Shown in pieces: positions 25,154 to 34,161 of a stretch of DNA of 64,000 nt. Source of the stretch: Nocardia pneumoniae NBRC 100136 (GTDB lineage: Bacteria; Actinomycetota; Actinomycetes; Mycobacteriales; Mycobacteriaceae); NCBI RefSeq assembly GCF_000308755.1, contig NZ_BAGF01000027.1, forward strand, positions 234,671 to 298,670, written 5' to 3'. Every line of letters starts with the position of its first letter. The stretch's first letter is position 1. The translations under genes were made by a program, and so were the position numbers. Under the pieces are notes generated by a model, which was not told the DNA's origin, ran no database searches, and worked only from the letters and a program-made list of their open reading frames with translations.

Positions 25154-27720
25154 TCAACGCTCGCGTTCGAGCCGGAACTGCCGCGCACGTTCGAGCTCGA
25201 GCGCGCGCGCTCTGCTTACTCGAGGTGAATTCTCGGGACGCTGCCGGGTAGCTTCCTCCGCTGGCGTCGCATGGCCGATCGATCGAAGGAACTCGATCTC
25301 GACTGCTTGCGGGGAAAGTCCGTCTCGTATTGCTCTGACAGCCTCCGCGTACCGGCGTTCCAGCGAATCGTGGGGGACCCGGACGGGCGGTCGCCCTGGC
25401 GGCTCGTACACGTAGACGCCCCTTGAATGATCGTAATTCGTCGGTGTGAGGTCCAGGCACAGCGAATAAGTCTGTATATTCAAGTCCCTTGCCTGGTCCG
25501 GAGTTAATTGCAGAACTCTACTCTGCCCGACGATCTCGTTGTGATGTTGTCGCACGATTTCCTTGCCCAACGTTTCCGCTGTTTTGCCGAGTGTGCGGGC
25601 ACGGTCGGCATCAAGCGCCTGGGTAACGAGTCGCCGATGCGCTGGATCCAGCCCCAATGCTTCCAGCCCGCGAGCCTCCATCGCCTGCTCATGCCGGATC
25701 ACATGCTGTATTGCCTCGAAATGCCGGATCACCTCGCCCAGCTCCGGAGCCTGGCCACGAGCGAGGGCCTGTTCGTATTCGCGTGCCCTGTTCAGGTCGT
25801 GCTGGACGGAGCGGGTGCGCTCCCCGACCTGCTGGTGACGGAACTCCAGTACTTCCCGGGTGGCTACCTCGACGAGTCGTCGTTCGGCGAACTCGAGCTG
25901 GATAGTGGCCGGGAGATTTCGCTCGCGCACATCGAGTTCGACGATCTGTGCGACGACTCCTCTGTGCTCGCCCAGCGGAAGTTCACGCAGCGCGTCGAGG
26001 CGGCTGTGGAGCTCGAGCTGCTGCGCCGCGGCCAAGTTTTCCTTCGCGCGCGCGATATCTTCACTCGCTCGGGTGAGCGGAGCGTCACCGCCGAGCGCTT
26101 CCCGTATGCGCTCGAGCGCGTCGCGCGCCTGGGCATGTCGTAGCGCCTCCGCCGTATTCGGTATTCGATTCGTCTCTGCGAGGTCTCTCGACAACTGCAC
26201 GATTTCCCGCGTATGCGGGTCCAGCCCCGCCAGTAGCTGACCGCGTCGTTCGTCGAGCCGGTCTCGCTGGAATTCCAGTTCCCGCGCGGCCTCCAGCCGG
26301 CGAGTGAGTTCCTGTGCGCGATCCTTGTCGGTGGTTTCTACGACGGGTAGCTCGGGACTGGAATCGAAGTCACTGCCAGGGACGATCAGTGAAATATCCT
26401 CGATGTTGAGCTCCGGATACAAGCTCTGGATCTCTTTGCCGGCCGCTTTGAGTGATTTCGAAATGTCGTGGGTCGATCTGATGACGCCTTTTCGAACGGC
26501 ATTGGAGAAGGTATGCGCCTGATTGTTGTAAGCTTTCGGATTTTCGTGGATCCGTTGAGCCAGCTCCTGGAGCTCGGACCGTGTGAGCCCTTTCAGGGTC
26601 AGGGGACTCGCTGGTGCGGCATCGGTGGCCTTGGTCGCTATTCGTCCGTCGTAGCGTTCTACGAGGATTTCATGGAACCTGTCACGATCGATGACGACAG
26701 CGATGTCGATGTCGTTCGCGTGGGGACTACGCAGCGACGAACCTTGGATGAAGACACCGTGGTCACCGAATCCGGCATCGTGGATGATTCGATCGAGGTC
26801 CCTGGCGAATGCGTTGAAGTGACCGTCGTTCTCGAAGCGGTACGGGTAGCCGCGATCGGAAACCACGTTGGCCCAGTTCTCCATGTGCTGCGCGAGCACG
26901 TCAGCGGTGATGGGCTTCGCGAGGCGGGAACCGATCTGGATGAGGTTGGCTATGCCGCGATCGTCGATCCCCAGCCGACGTCCGTGCTCGATCAGCGCGT
27001 TGAGCTCCCTGTTGTTGTAGCTCAGCTCGAATTTGGGATCCTGGGCGACACGGTCGCGGACGTTGTCGATGAGCCTCTCGACAGGCATCCGCCCTTGCTC
27101 GCCGCGCACGCCAGAATCTCGGGGATCGAGCTCAGCGCTTCGCTCGACGGGGCGTGTCTCGGGTCGGTTGTCGGGGGTGGGGTTGATGATGCGTTGGTTT
27201 TGGGCGTAGATCGCGGCGGCGTTGGGGTCGGTGCTTCGCTCGACGGGGCGTGTCTCGGGTCGGTTGTCGGGGGTGGGGTTGATGATGCGTTGGTTTTGGG
27301 CGTAGATCGCGGCGGCGTTGGGGGCGGTGCTTCGCTCGACGGGGCGTGTCTCGGGTCGGTTGTCGGGGGTGGGGTTGATGATGCGTTGGTTTTGGGCGTA
27401 GATCGCGGCGGCGTTGGGGTCGGTGCTTCGCTCGACGGGGCGTGTGTCCGGTCGGTTGTCCGGGGTGGGATTGGTAATTCGTAGGTTTTCGATGAACGCG
27501 GGGTCGTACCGTCGTGCGTCTTCGGCACTCGGACCCGGAGCAGGATTCGGCGGATTGCGGCGGTCATCGGGTTCGCTGGAATGATCCCGCGAGCGTCCTG
27601 GGTCGGCGGGCGCTGATCCACGGGCTGGGATCGGTGGCACCTGCCGGTGCGGGTTCGGCGAGGTGACCTGCGCGGAGATTGGGGCAGGGTTTGCTGTGCC
27701 GCTACGTTCGTCGGCGTCGT
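25154..27720 (-). other. Apparent orphan toxin module (repeats, nucleotidyltransferase-like domain, coiled coil)
   Basis: From the stop of the nested immunity gene (27721) down to 25154 the giant frame again has GC-rich third positions: a Pro-rich linker, four 32-residue repeats, a domain with VFIQGSSLRSPHANDIDIAVV-type residues (GSS...DxD nucleotidyltransferase signature) and about 330 residues of charged coiled coil. No good start codon with ribosome-binding site is seen near 27700. This is what an orphan C-terminal toxin module awaiting recombination would look like. It is joined to the upstream toxin only because the immunity-gene stretch has no stop in this frame. Confidence 0.55.
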
Positions 27721-30700
27721 CTAGAACTCGAACGTCCCGCGTTGCGGCCAGGTCCCGTCCGGGCTCCTGTTGGCGTATGCCCACGCTTTCGCTTGGGCGC
27801 ACGTCGGATGGATCGCGGAAGTGTTCGTCCGGGAGCGCAGGGTCTGCTTGTCGATGATCAGATGGTGTTCGATGCTCGGCTCCGATGTCGTAGGCGACGC
27901 TTGTACCAGGTACTCCACTTCGGTCGGGTCTTCCTGAATCCGTTCGATGTTCACCGTCCACTGCGGCGGGTACACCTGTCCGCCCATCGGCAGCCGTCCG
28001 GTCCGTTTCGCCGCCGTGTAGTCGTCCATCACCATTGGTACCGACCAACTCGGATACTCGATCACTACGCCGGTCTCGGAATCGATCACCAATTTCGTCA
28101 AGCCGAGTCCCTGTCCCGCGGCGCTCTCCTCCGGTGTCAGGATCGGGACGCAGACCCACCCGTTCTCGAACTGGTGGAGCCGGAACTTCCGTGCGGGATT
28201 GAATATCTCGGCCAGGTACCGAACCACTTGGTCCTCGGTGTGCAGCTGCGGCATTGTCTACTCCTTGGTCGGGCGGAATGGGTGTGAACCATAGCCGCGT
28301 CGAGTCGTTGACCATCCGTGTCGGTGGGTGGTCCGAGGTTTCGCCGGACTGCGGATCCCACCACACGGGGCCACTGGCGCCTGGCGGGTAGACGACCACA
28401 GTGGCGTGGGTGCCTTCTGTGATCGGGTGTCCGTTCGCGTCGTATCGGAGGTTGCCGTTGCTGTCGCGCGCGTGCCATTCGTTGACGATCAGCGCCGCCG
28501 AGCCAGGGCCGAGATGGGCTATCGAGTCGTGGACTGCGGCGAATTGGTCCGGTACGGACAAGCCATGGTTTGCATAGCTCGACAGATCGCTGCCGAGCCA
28601 TTGAGCGGCGCGTTCCAGCCCGTGCTGTTCACCGGTACGGTCGTCGACTGTTCCATCGGACAGTAGGTCGCGCCATCTCGGTCGCGACACCTGAGGAGAG
28701 CCGAAGAACGAGGCCAAGGCCGACAACGCGCAGTCGAGGCAGTTGTTGCGGCGGCCCTGAACGCGGGGACCACCGTCATTGACGAGGCGGCCATACGGGT
28801 GGGTGCGCGGGTCTGCGCCTCTTGTGAAGCGGTCGCCGTCCCGTAGCGAGTCCTCGACCATCTCCTGGTAGGCCCGGTCCTCGAGATGATCGAGCCGGTT
28901 GCGTCCGATGAAGCGAGTTTCGGGCAGACCTGTGAACCTGGTGGGCGTGTTCGCCGCGGCTATGTCGTTGCTGATCTGCCGTATGTCTTCCGGACGTACG
29001 GTCGGCCGATTCTGGCTGTCTACAGGCAGGCCAAGATGCTCGCGCAGGTGGTTGGCGAGCACATCGGGGGTGTCGTGTGGGTGCCAGGTTCTCGGGCCGC
29101 CGGGTCCGTGGTCGACGTTGACGGAAAGATGTGCGGTGGACGGGTCGTTGGTGAAGACGACGTCGACCATCAACCAGTCACCGTTGAGCAATCGGCGTCC
29201 ATAGTTGAAGGCGCGGTCTGTTGCCAGCTGGGCGTTCTCGATCAGATTCCGCATTTCTTGCGGGGAGATGTGCGCGCCGGCTTCGAGGTGGATTCGCACA
29301 CCGAGCATGGCAATACGCTCGGTTCCTTCCGCGTACCGCCGCATCTCATAGGCGGGGACGCCGGTTGCTCGGTTCGGCCGGACCCCGATGACTCGACCGT
29401 CTTCGGGTGCTCGGCGGCGGTAGTTCTCGCGGGCATTGCGCGCTTCGAGTGCTCGCTGTGTTTCCGGGTCTATCGGACGGCGATGATCGAGCACCTCGGT
29501 GTGGCGTGCTGAGCTGCGCGGATCATCCAGTGGCACAGGGTCATGTGGGCTCTGACGCCGTGGTTCTGAGCCCGTGTTCCGTTCGATGCGCGGGTCGGTG
29601 TGTTGCCGCGGTTCGCGGTTATCAGTGGTGTGCTCGGATTGTTGGCGCGGGGGAGGAGCGGGTTGTCTCGTCTCGTGCGGCGCAGGATTGGAGGGCGGAG
29701 GACTCGGTTGGTGTAGGGAGGTGAGCGGCTGCGGTTCCGCTACGCGCTGTGGCGGCGACGGTATTTGCGTCGGCGGTGGAAGCGATTCGGGAGCTCGCAT
29801 TGATGGCAGATCCGCCACCTGTGTGCGTGTATCGGGTATATGTGGCGGTACGGGATGCTCAGTGCGCGGCCACCAATCGGGCCGACGCTGGGAATTGGCG
29901 AGGTAGTTCGGATCCTGGTGGGCCCACATCGGCGGCGCCGACTCCGCATGCGGTGGCGTCGATGACAACCGCGGAATCGGTGACAGCGATTCTGGTGCCT
30001 GCGTCGACCGCCACGGGTCCTGCCGCGGCGGAGGCTGGGACTCGGGAGCCCGATAGTTGGCGTGCTGCTGGCTTTGGGCGTCGAGCCAGTTACGCACCTG
30101 GATGTCGTGCGGGCTCTCACCCAGCGGGTATGCGTTGGCGGCCTCGATCTCCTGCGGTGTCGGCTGGTAGCGGCCGATGTGCGGGTTGTATTCGCCGTAG
30201 TAGAACGGATCATGCGGGATCACGCGGCCGTCGTTGAAATGGGCGACGTACCTGTGGACGTCAGGGTCGAAACCCGACCGGTGCGGTGGAGGTTCCGGAA
30301 GAGCGGTTTGTGTGTTCTGCGGTGCGTATTCGATTGCGAGATGGCCATTTTCGGCGTGCTCGCCATCCTGCTGTTCCTGGTCGAGCGAAGGAATATTGTG
30401 GGTGTCGGCGAAGCGGGGATTGTCCAGGTGGGCGAAGCGCGGGTTGTAGATCGGATCGCCGACCGTGACGGATACCAGGTTTCCGCTGGCATCGACGATG
30501 ATTTCCCGCGGCCAGACGCGGTAAACGGTGTCGCCGGAGATTCCGCCAGGGGCCAATACCTCGGCTTCCCTGTGGCTGCCCGTTTGATACCGGCTGTGCG
30601 CTGTGGCGTCGTGGAAGGTGGCGTCTACATCAATGCCATGTGGGTGGTACAGCTCGTGCATGTACATCGTCTGCCGGAAGGTGCCGTCGGAAAGACGTGT

Positions 30701-33700
30701 CAGCTGTCCTTCGTCGGCGAGCCGGTTCAGGTCGTCGCGCGCGATGTCCGTTTCGCGGGCGATCGTGTGCTCCGGACTCCTCGACAACGACACGAACCCG
30801 TCAGCTTGGCCTGGTCCGGTGTGGCCGACGTGCGCACCGATATTGAGGTTGCTGGGATCGCGGGGCGCGAAGCCGACGCCGAAGATCTCCGGCCCTCGCG
30901 AATCCATTCGGAACAGCGCGTTCCGGGCGTCGAGGAACGCGTCTCCCTCGCTCCGGTCACGCCATACCGGCGATAGGCCGTCGCCGTGATGGCTGACCAC
31001 CAGCCTCGTAGGGTCGATCGGTGCTGCTGCGTGGTCGAGCGCCTCGCCGGGCATGGTCCGGGTCAGGTGATCGGGCATCCGGCTGTCGGGGCATCCGGGT
31101 TCGAATGCGTCGGGCTCGACACTCGCGTAGCGCCGTCGCACGCGGTGATTGCGGAGGTTGTGATCGACAACCTCGGTGAGGTATTCCGGGTCGAGCTCGT
31201 CGGGCGTCTGTCGCAGCGCCTCCCGGTGGATCGTCTTGTGGACGCCATAGCTGCCGATAACCAAGCTGCCGTCTTGAAGACCACGGATGACGTCGTCATA
31301 CGACATGCCAGTCCTGGCGACGAACCTGTCGATGGACTGCTGCTCATGACTGAACGGATCGAATGGTCCGGTGCCTGGCTGCTGCGGCCGCGAAAGCCGA
31401 TCCGCAGGACCACCTGTGCGGCTGGTGGTGCCAGCCGGTGCTGAAGGCCGGTGGTGGTTCTCGGCCGGGACTGGCCCCGCGATTGGTGTGGCCGGCGGGG
31501 CGTGCCGATCCGGCGGCGCGGGAGTTGGTCGGTGTGTGGGTGTGGTCGCATCCGACGCGGGTGGGTGCGGCCGCGATTGTGCGGGCGGGCGAGACGATTC
31601 CGACTCGTGCCGGGGAGCGGTTGGTGGGTCGGGGCGAGGTGACGGGTCGCGGGTGAGGCGCGTTGTGCTGGAGGGAGTTTCAGTCCGTTGGGTGGCGTGT
31701 GGGGCCTGTCCCGGAGATGCTGGATCGTTTTGGTCCGCCGGGGCGGTGTTGGGGCGGTGGCTGCCCTCGGATGGCGGGGACGAATGCGATGGGGTGCTGA
31801 GGCCGTTGAGCGGTGGAGTACTGGTGGGAGGGAGTGCGTCGCTGGATGCGGTCGTCGTCCGAGCCGAGGTTGCCAGTGTTGGTGTGTTGTCTGGGTGCTG
31901 CGGTATTCCGGTCGATGGCTGTGGCCCGGCATGTGTTGCCGTAGTAGAGATGTGGCTGGGGCCAGTTGTTGCGGGACCTGGTGTTGACGCGGGCTGATAG
32001 GGGGGCACCGACGATGGCGCACCGGAAGTGGGTGCGGACGTGCCGGTCTGGAGGGACGTGGTGTCGGGGCCTGTTGGATATGACGGCATGTTGGCTGAGC
32101 TGGGAGTTGCTGCCGTCGAAGTGTTTTCGTGCAGTGTCGTTGCCGGGTCGGATGCGGTTGGTGTATGTGTGGGTGTTTCCGGACCGGGGGAGGACGGTTG
32201 TGTGGGCGTGTTCGATTCGGGTGATGGGGTATTCGCCGGTGTGGGGTTGCTGGAAACTGTGTCGACCGGCAGGTCGAGGCTCGGCGTCGGCGTGCCAGGG
32301 GCGGCCGAGGTGTCCGGTGCGGACTCGGCCTGCGGGGTGGGCTGTCCCGCTGGGTCCCCGCTGGGAGATGCCGATGTGCTCGGCTGCGGGTTGCCGTGGT
32401 TCGCAGGCTCCGCCGGCGTTGGGGTGTCGTGCCGCACCGTGGGATCGGTGTGGGTGGGTGTGTCCGTCCGCTCGGTGTGTCCCTCGGTGCTGACGGTGGT
32501 GGCAGTCGGATTCTGTGGTTGAGCGTTATCCGAGATCGGATTGGTGCTCTCGTGTGAGGGCTGGGTGGGGCTGGTGTCGTTGCCGTCGTCGCTTGTCCAA
32601 GGAGGTGTGTTCTGCGACTGTGTCGCGGCAGGCGTGGTGTCTTGCTGGCGATTCGATGTGGCGGAATCGCTGTCGGACCCGTTTGTGTTGGTTTGCGTGC
32701 CCGCGGGTTGGGTCGCTTCCGATTCCGGCTGAGAGCTGCTCGGCTGTGTTTGTCCGGTGTCGCTCTGTGCGGGTTGGGTGCGTTCGGGCTGGCTGTCGCC
32801 GGGTGTGGATGGGTTGGGGCCGGGATCTTCTATGTCGGGTGGGGATGGGGTCGTGTCGGGATCGGTGTTTGAACGAGTGCCGGTGGCGGAATGGATTCCG
32901 TGTGGCACGCCCTGTGCGGCAGAGGATGTGATGCTTTCAAGGGAGAGTTGGAAGGGTTGGTCGGTGAGGGCGGCGACTGTTGCGGCGGCGGCGGTTTCGC
33001 CGGCGATGCCGGTGGCTGTTTCGGTGGTGGCGGCAATGCCGGCTCGGCCCAGGCGGCTGGCGGCAACGTCATCGACCCCGGACAGCAGGCCACTGCGCCC
33101 GAGTCCGCCGCCGACCGCGCCACCGGCGGCGCCTGCGAGGGCGGCGATTCCGGCGTCTTTCCAGTCTCGAAGCGTGACGTCGTCGCGGCGCCCGTCGGCG
33201 AGCTGGAAGATTTTGACGCCGATTTCCAGGCCGCCTTCCTCCAGCGCCTCGTTGATCGCGCCGAGCAGGGCCACGCGGGCGGCGGCTTTGGCTGCGGCGC
33301 GGGTGAGCATGCGGGCGATCAGTTGTTTGATCGCCATGCGGATAGTGACCTGGGTGGCCACCCGCAGAGCGACCACGCCTGCCCCGCTGACGCCGGTCCA
33401 CGCGGTCGCCAGCAACGGTGCCACCTCGATCGCGAAGATGACCATCGAGCCGATGATGACCAGCTTGGTGTGTTCGATATCGGCTGCGCCGTCACCTATT
33501 TGGTCGGCCAACTTGTCGATGTATTTGACCAGGGCCTGCCAGGCGCCTTCTTTGCCCGCCAGTTTGTCCCAGTGGGTGGCGACCGCGTCATGGGTTTGTC
33601 CGTCGATCGCCGCCAGCGCCTGCTGCATCGCGTGCGCGGCGTCGTCATCGAGTTCATTCAGTGCAGCCGACATCCCCGACCACGCGTCGGCCACCCGCCG

Positions 33701-33790
33701 CATCGCGGTCTCGTCGCCCTCGGGCCAATCACCTGCACCGACCACCCATTTGGCCGCCCATTGGAGCCAACCCGGGATTTCGATGCCCAT
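25154..33790 (-). CDS. Giant T7SS polymorphic toxin-like frame (2878 aa, multidomain)
   Basis: Residues 1-140 are a WXG100-type helical head plus a hydrophobic helix. About 180-290 is Gly/Ala-rich; 300-815 is a Pro/Thr/Ser linker. About 815-1125 is an ADP-ribosyltransferase-like domain (LFRMDSR with R961, FVSLSRS near 1000, EAEVLAPGG near 1075). About 1465-1640 resembles a metallopeptidase-like module, but the HExxH site reads HLREH (1581-1585). About 1680-1845 is a papain-fold toxin (C1684 in NNCLDCA, H1795, D1812 in WWDPQSG). Residues 1847-2024 overlap the frame of a separate gene (27721-28254) and look non-coding. Then come four 32-residue repeats (2103-2218), a nucleotidyltransferase-like domain (GSS at 2350, DID at 2360-2362) and coiled coil. 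It starts in a TGATG overlap with WXG100. It may in fact be two units. Confidence 0.75.
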   Translation of the reverse strand: MGIEIPGWLQWAAKWVVGAGDWPEGDETAMRRVADAWSGMSAALNELDDDAAHAMQQALAAIDGQTHDAVATHWDKLAGKEGAWQALVKYIDKLADQIGDGAADIEHTKLVIIGSMVIFAIEVAPLLATAWTGVSGAGVVALRVATQVTIRMAIKQLIARMLTRAAAKAAARVALLGAINEALEEGGLEIGVKIFQLADGRRDDVTLRDWKDAGIAALAGAAGGAVGGGLGRSGLLSGVDDVAASRLGRAGIAATTETATGIAGETAAAATVAALTDQPFQLSLESITSSAAQGVPHGIHSATGTRSNTDPDTTPSPPDIEDPGPNPSTPGDSQPERTQPAQSDTGQTQPSSSQPESEATQPAGTQTNTNGSDSDSATSNRQQDTTPAATQSQNTPPWTSDDGNDTSPTQPSHESTNPISDNAQPQNPTATTVSTEGHTERTDTPTHTDPTVRHDTPTPAEPANHGNPQPSTSASPSGDPAGQPTPQAESAPDTSAAPGTPTPSLDLPVDTVSSNPTPANTPSPESNTPTQPSSPGPETPTHTPTASDPATTLHENTSTAATPSSANMPSYPTGPDTTSLQTGTSAPTSGAPSSVPPYQPASTPGPATTGPSHISTTATHAGPQPSTGIPQHPDNTPTLATSARTTTASSDALPPTSTPPLNGLSTPSHSSPPSEGSHRPNTAPADQNDPASPGQAPHATQRTETPSSTTRLTRDPSPRPDPPTAPRHESESSRPPAQSRPHPPASDATTPTHRPTPAPPDRHAPPATPIAGPVPAENHHRPSAPAGTTSRTGGPADRLSRPQQPGTGPFDPFSHEQQSIDRFVARTGMSYDDVIRGLQDGSLVIGSYGVHKTIHREALRQTPDELDPEYLTEVVDHNLRNHRVRRRYASVEPDAFEPGCPDSRMPDHLTRTMPGEALDHAAAPIDPTRLVVSHHGDGLSPVWRDRSEGDAFLDARNALFRMDSRGPEIFGVGFAPRDPSNLNIGAHVGHTGPGQADGFVSLSRSPEHTIARETDIARDDLNRLADEGQLTRLSDGTFRQTMYMHELYHPHGIDVDATFHDATAHSRYQTGSHREAEVLAPGGISGDTVYRVWPREIIVDASGNLVSVTVGDPIYNPRFAHLDNPRFADTHNIPSLDQEQQDGEHAENGHLAIEYAPQNTQTALPEPPPHRSGFDPDVHRYVAHFNDGRVIPHDPFYYGEYNPHIGRYQPTPQEIEAANAYPLGESPHDIQVRNWLDAQSQQHANYRAPESQPPPRQDPWRSTQAPESLSPIPRLSSTPPHAESAPPMWAHQDPNYLANSQRRPDWWPRTEHPVPPHIPDTRTQVADLPSMRAPESLPPPTQIPSPPQRVAEPQPLTSLHQPSPPPSNPAPHETRQPAPPPRQQSEHTTDNREPRQHTDPRIERNTGSEPRRQSPHDPVPLDDPRSSARHTEVLDHRRPIDPETQRALEARNARENYRRRAPEDGRVIGVRPNRATGVPAYEMRRYAEGTERIAMLGVRIHLEAGAHISPQEMRNLIENAQLATDRAFNYGRRLLNGDWLMVDVVFTNDPSTAHLSVNVDHGPGGPRTWHPHDTPDVLANHLREHLGLPVDSQNRPTVRPEDIRQISNDIAAANTPTRFTGLPETRFIGRNRLDHLEDRAYQEMVEDSLRDGDRFTRGADPRTHPYGRLVNDGGPRVQGRRNNCLDCALSALASFFGSPQVSRPRWRDLLSDGTVDDRTGEQHGLERAAQWLGSDLSSYANHGLSVPDQFAAVHDSIAHLGPGSAALIVNEWHARDSNGNLRYDANGHPITEGTHATVVVYPPGASGPVWWDPQSGETSDHPPTRMVNDSTRLWFTPIPPDQGVDNAAAAHRGPSGSVPGRDIQSRTEVPAPPVRERVGLRPDPDTGGERRGTGTRLDEIGDRFRDRRSDRVSELVGTNGDGRLHGGETDRTAADGRTGVPAAVDGEHRTDSGRPDRSGVPGTSVAYDIGAEHRTPSDHRQADPALPDEHFRDPSDVRPSESVGIRQQEPGRDLAATRDVRVLDDADERSGTANPAPISAQVTSPNPHRQVPPIPARGSAPADPGRSRDHSSEPDDRRNPPNPAPGPSAEDARRYDPAFIENLRITNPTPDNRPDTRPVERSTDPNAAAIYAQNQRIINPTPDNRPETRPVERSTAPNAAAIYAQNQRIINPTPDNRPETRPVERSTDPNAAAIYAQNQRIINPTPDNRPETRPVERSAELDPRDSGVRGEQGRMPVERLIDNVRDRVAQDPKFELSYNNRELNALIEHGRRLGIDDRGIANLIQIGSRLAKPITADVLAQHMENWANVVSDRGYPYRFENDGHFNAFARDLDRIIHDAGFGDHGVFIQGSSLRSPHANDIDIAVVIDRDRFHEILVERYDGRIATKATDAAPASPLTLKGLTRSELQELAQRIHENPKAYNNQAHTFSNAVRKGVIRSTHDISKSLKAAGKEIQSLYPELNIEDISLIVPGSDFDSSPELPVVETTDKDRAQELTRRLEAARELEFQRDRLDERRGQLLAGLDPHTREIVQLSRDLAETNRIPNTAEALRHAQARDALERIREALGGDAPLTRASEDIARAKENLAAAQQLELHSRLDALRELPLGEHRGVVAQIVELDVRERNLPATIQLEFAERRLVEVATREVLEFRHQQVGERTRSVQHDLNRAREYEQALARGQAPELGEVIRHFEAIQHVIRHEQAMEARGLEALGLDPAHRRLVTQALDADRARTLGKTAETLGKEIVRQHHNEIVGQSRVLQLTPDQARDLNIQTYSLCLDLTPTNYDHSRGVYVYEPPGRPPVRVPHDSLERRYAEAVRAIRDGLSPQAVEIEFLRSIGHATPAEEATRQRPENSPRVSRARALELERARQFRLERER
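27137..27485 (-). repeat. 96-bp tandem coding repeats
   Basis: Near-identical units start at 27137, 27233, 27329 and 27425: three full 96-bp units and a diverging fourth. Each codes for 32 residues of the pattern NPTPDNRPETRPVERS, then T(D/A)PNAAAIYAQNQ. The DNA identity, including silent positions, points to recent expansion. Confidence 0.92.
27721..28254 (-). CDS. Nested immunity-type protein for the papain-fold toxin
   Basis: A 177-residue protein coded on the same strand as the giant toxin frame but in another frame. AAGGAG lies 4 nt before the TAG at 28258-28260, itself just before ATG 28254, so it has a proper start region. Third codon positions are strongly GC-rich in this frame (about 17 of 20 in one sampled stretch) and not in the giant frame. 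It shows VRYLAEIFNPARKFRLHQFE, LGLTKLVIDSETGVVIEYPS and GRLPMGGQVYPPQWTV, which I associate with small proteins coded after glutamine deamidase/papain-fold toxins. It directly follows that toxin domain. Probably its immunity protein. Confidence 0.78.
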   Translation of the reverse strand: MPQLHTEDQVVRYLAEIFNPARKFRLHQFENGWVCVPILTPEESAAGQGLGLTKLVIDSETGVVIEYPSWSVPMVMDDYTAAKRTGRLPMGGQVYPPQWTVNIERIQEDPTEVEYLVQASPTTSEPSIEHHLIIDKQTLRSRTNTSAIHPTCAQAKAWAYANRSPDGTWPQRGTFEF

Positions 33791-34104
33791 CAGCTGTCGA
33801 TCTGGTTGATCTGAGTAGCGTTGGCCTGGTCACGGTTTTGCAGCGTGTTCGCTATTCCGACCATGCTGTCGCCCAGGTTGTTCATCGCCTTACCGAGATT
33901 GTCGATGCTGGTCAACGCTTTGGGGACATCGGGGGTGTAGTCCTTGGCGAAGTTCTGGCCGATCTTGTCCGAGCCCCAGCATTCGCCCTCGGCCTCGATG
34001 ACCCGGCGCAGGTTCTGTGCGGCGGCGGCAATCTTGTCGGCGACGTTGGCGAAGCCTGGGCGCGTGGCGCGCAGCGCTTCCGGGTCGACACGAAAGTTGG
34101 TCAC
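33790..34104 (-). CDS. WXG100-family protein
   Basis: A 104-residue two-helix protein of the ESAT-6/WXG100 type, with the turn motif in EGECWGSDKIGQNFAKDY and a helix of Asn/Asp-rich character after it. The start is GTG 34104 within a GTGA overlap with a short remnant of a YbaB-like 3' end. Its stop overlaps the start of the giant toxin gene (TGATG), so the two are translationally coupled, as expected for a T7SS export partner. W-x-G is present as W-G. Confidence 0.88.
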   Translation of the reverse strand: MTNFRVDPEALRATRPGFANVADKIAAAAQNLRRVIEAEGECWGSDKIGQNFAKDYTPDVPKALTSIDNLGKAMNNLGDSMVGIANTLQNRDQANATQINQIDS

Positions 34105-34143
34105 GGGCGGTCCTGCAGGTGGGAGCGGTTGCGGTGGTACTCG
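34099..34143 (-). repeat. 45-bp repeat: remnant of the YbaB-like gene 3' end
   Basis: This stretch repeats 37655-37699 with about four differences. On the minus strand it encodes EYHRNRSHLQDRP plus stop, against EYYRNRSYLRDRP at the end of the YbaB-like gene. Both copies run into GTGACC, which is the start codon region of the WXG100 gene here. Confidence 0.8.
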
Positions 34144-34161
34144 GAAGGTCGACCCATGCGT

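Noticed and set aside
27022..27621. 199-codon Pro/Ser/Thr-rich minus-strand frame over the 96-bp repeats
   Set aside because: Open only because the repeat unit has no stop in that frame; the giant frame gives the better codon pattern.
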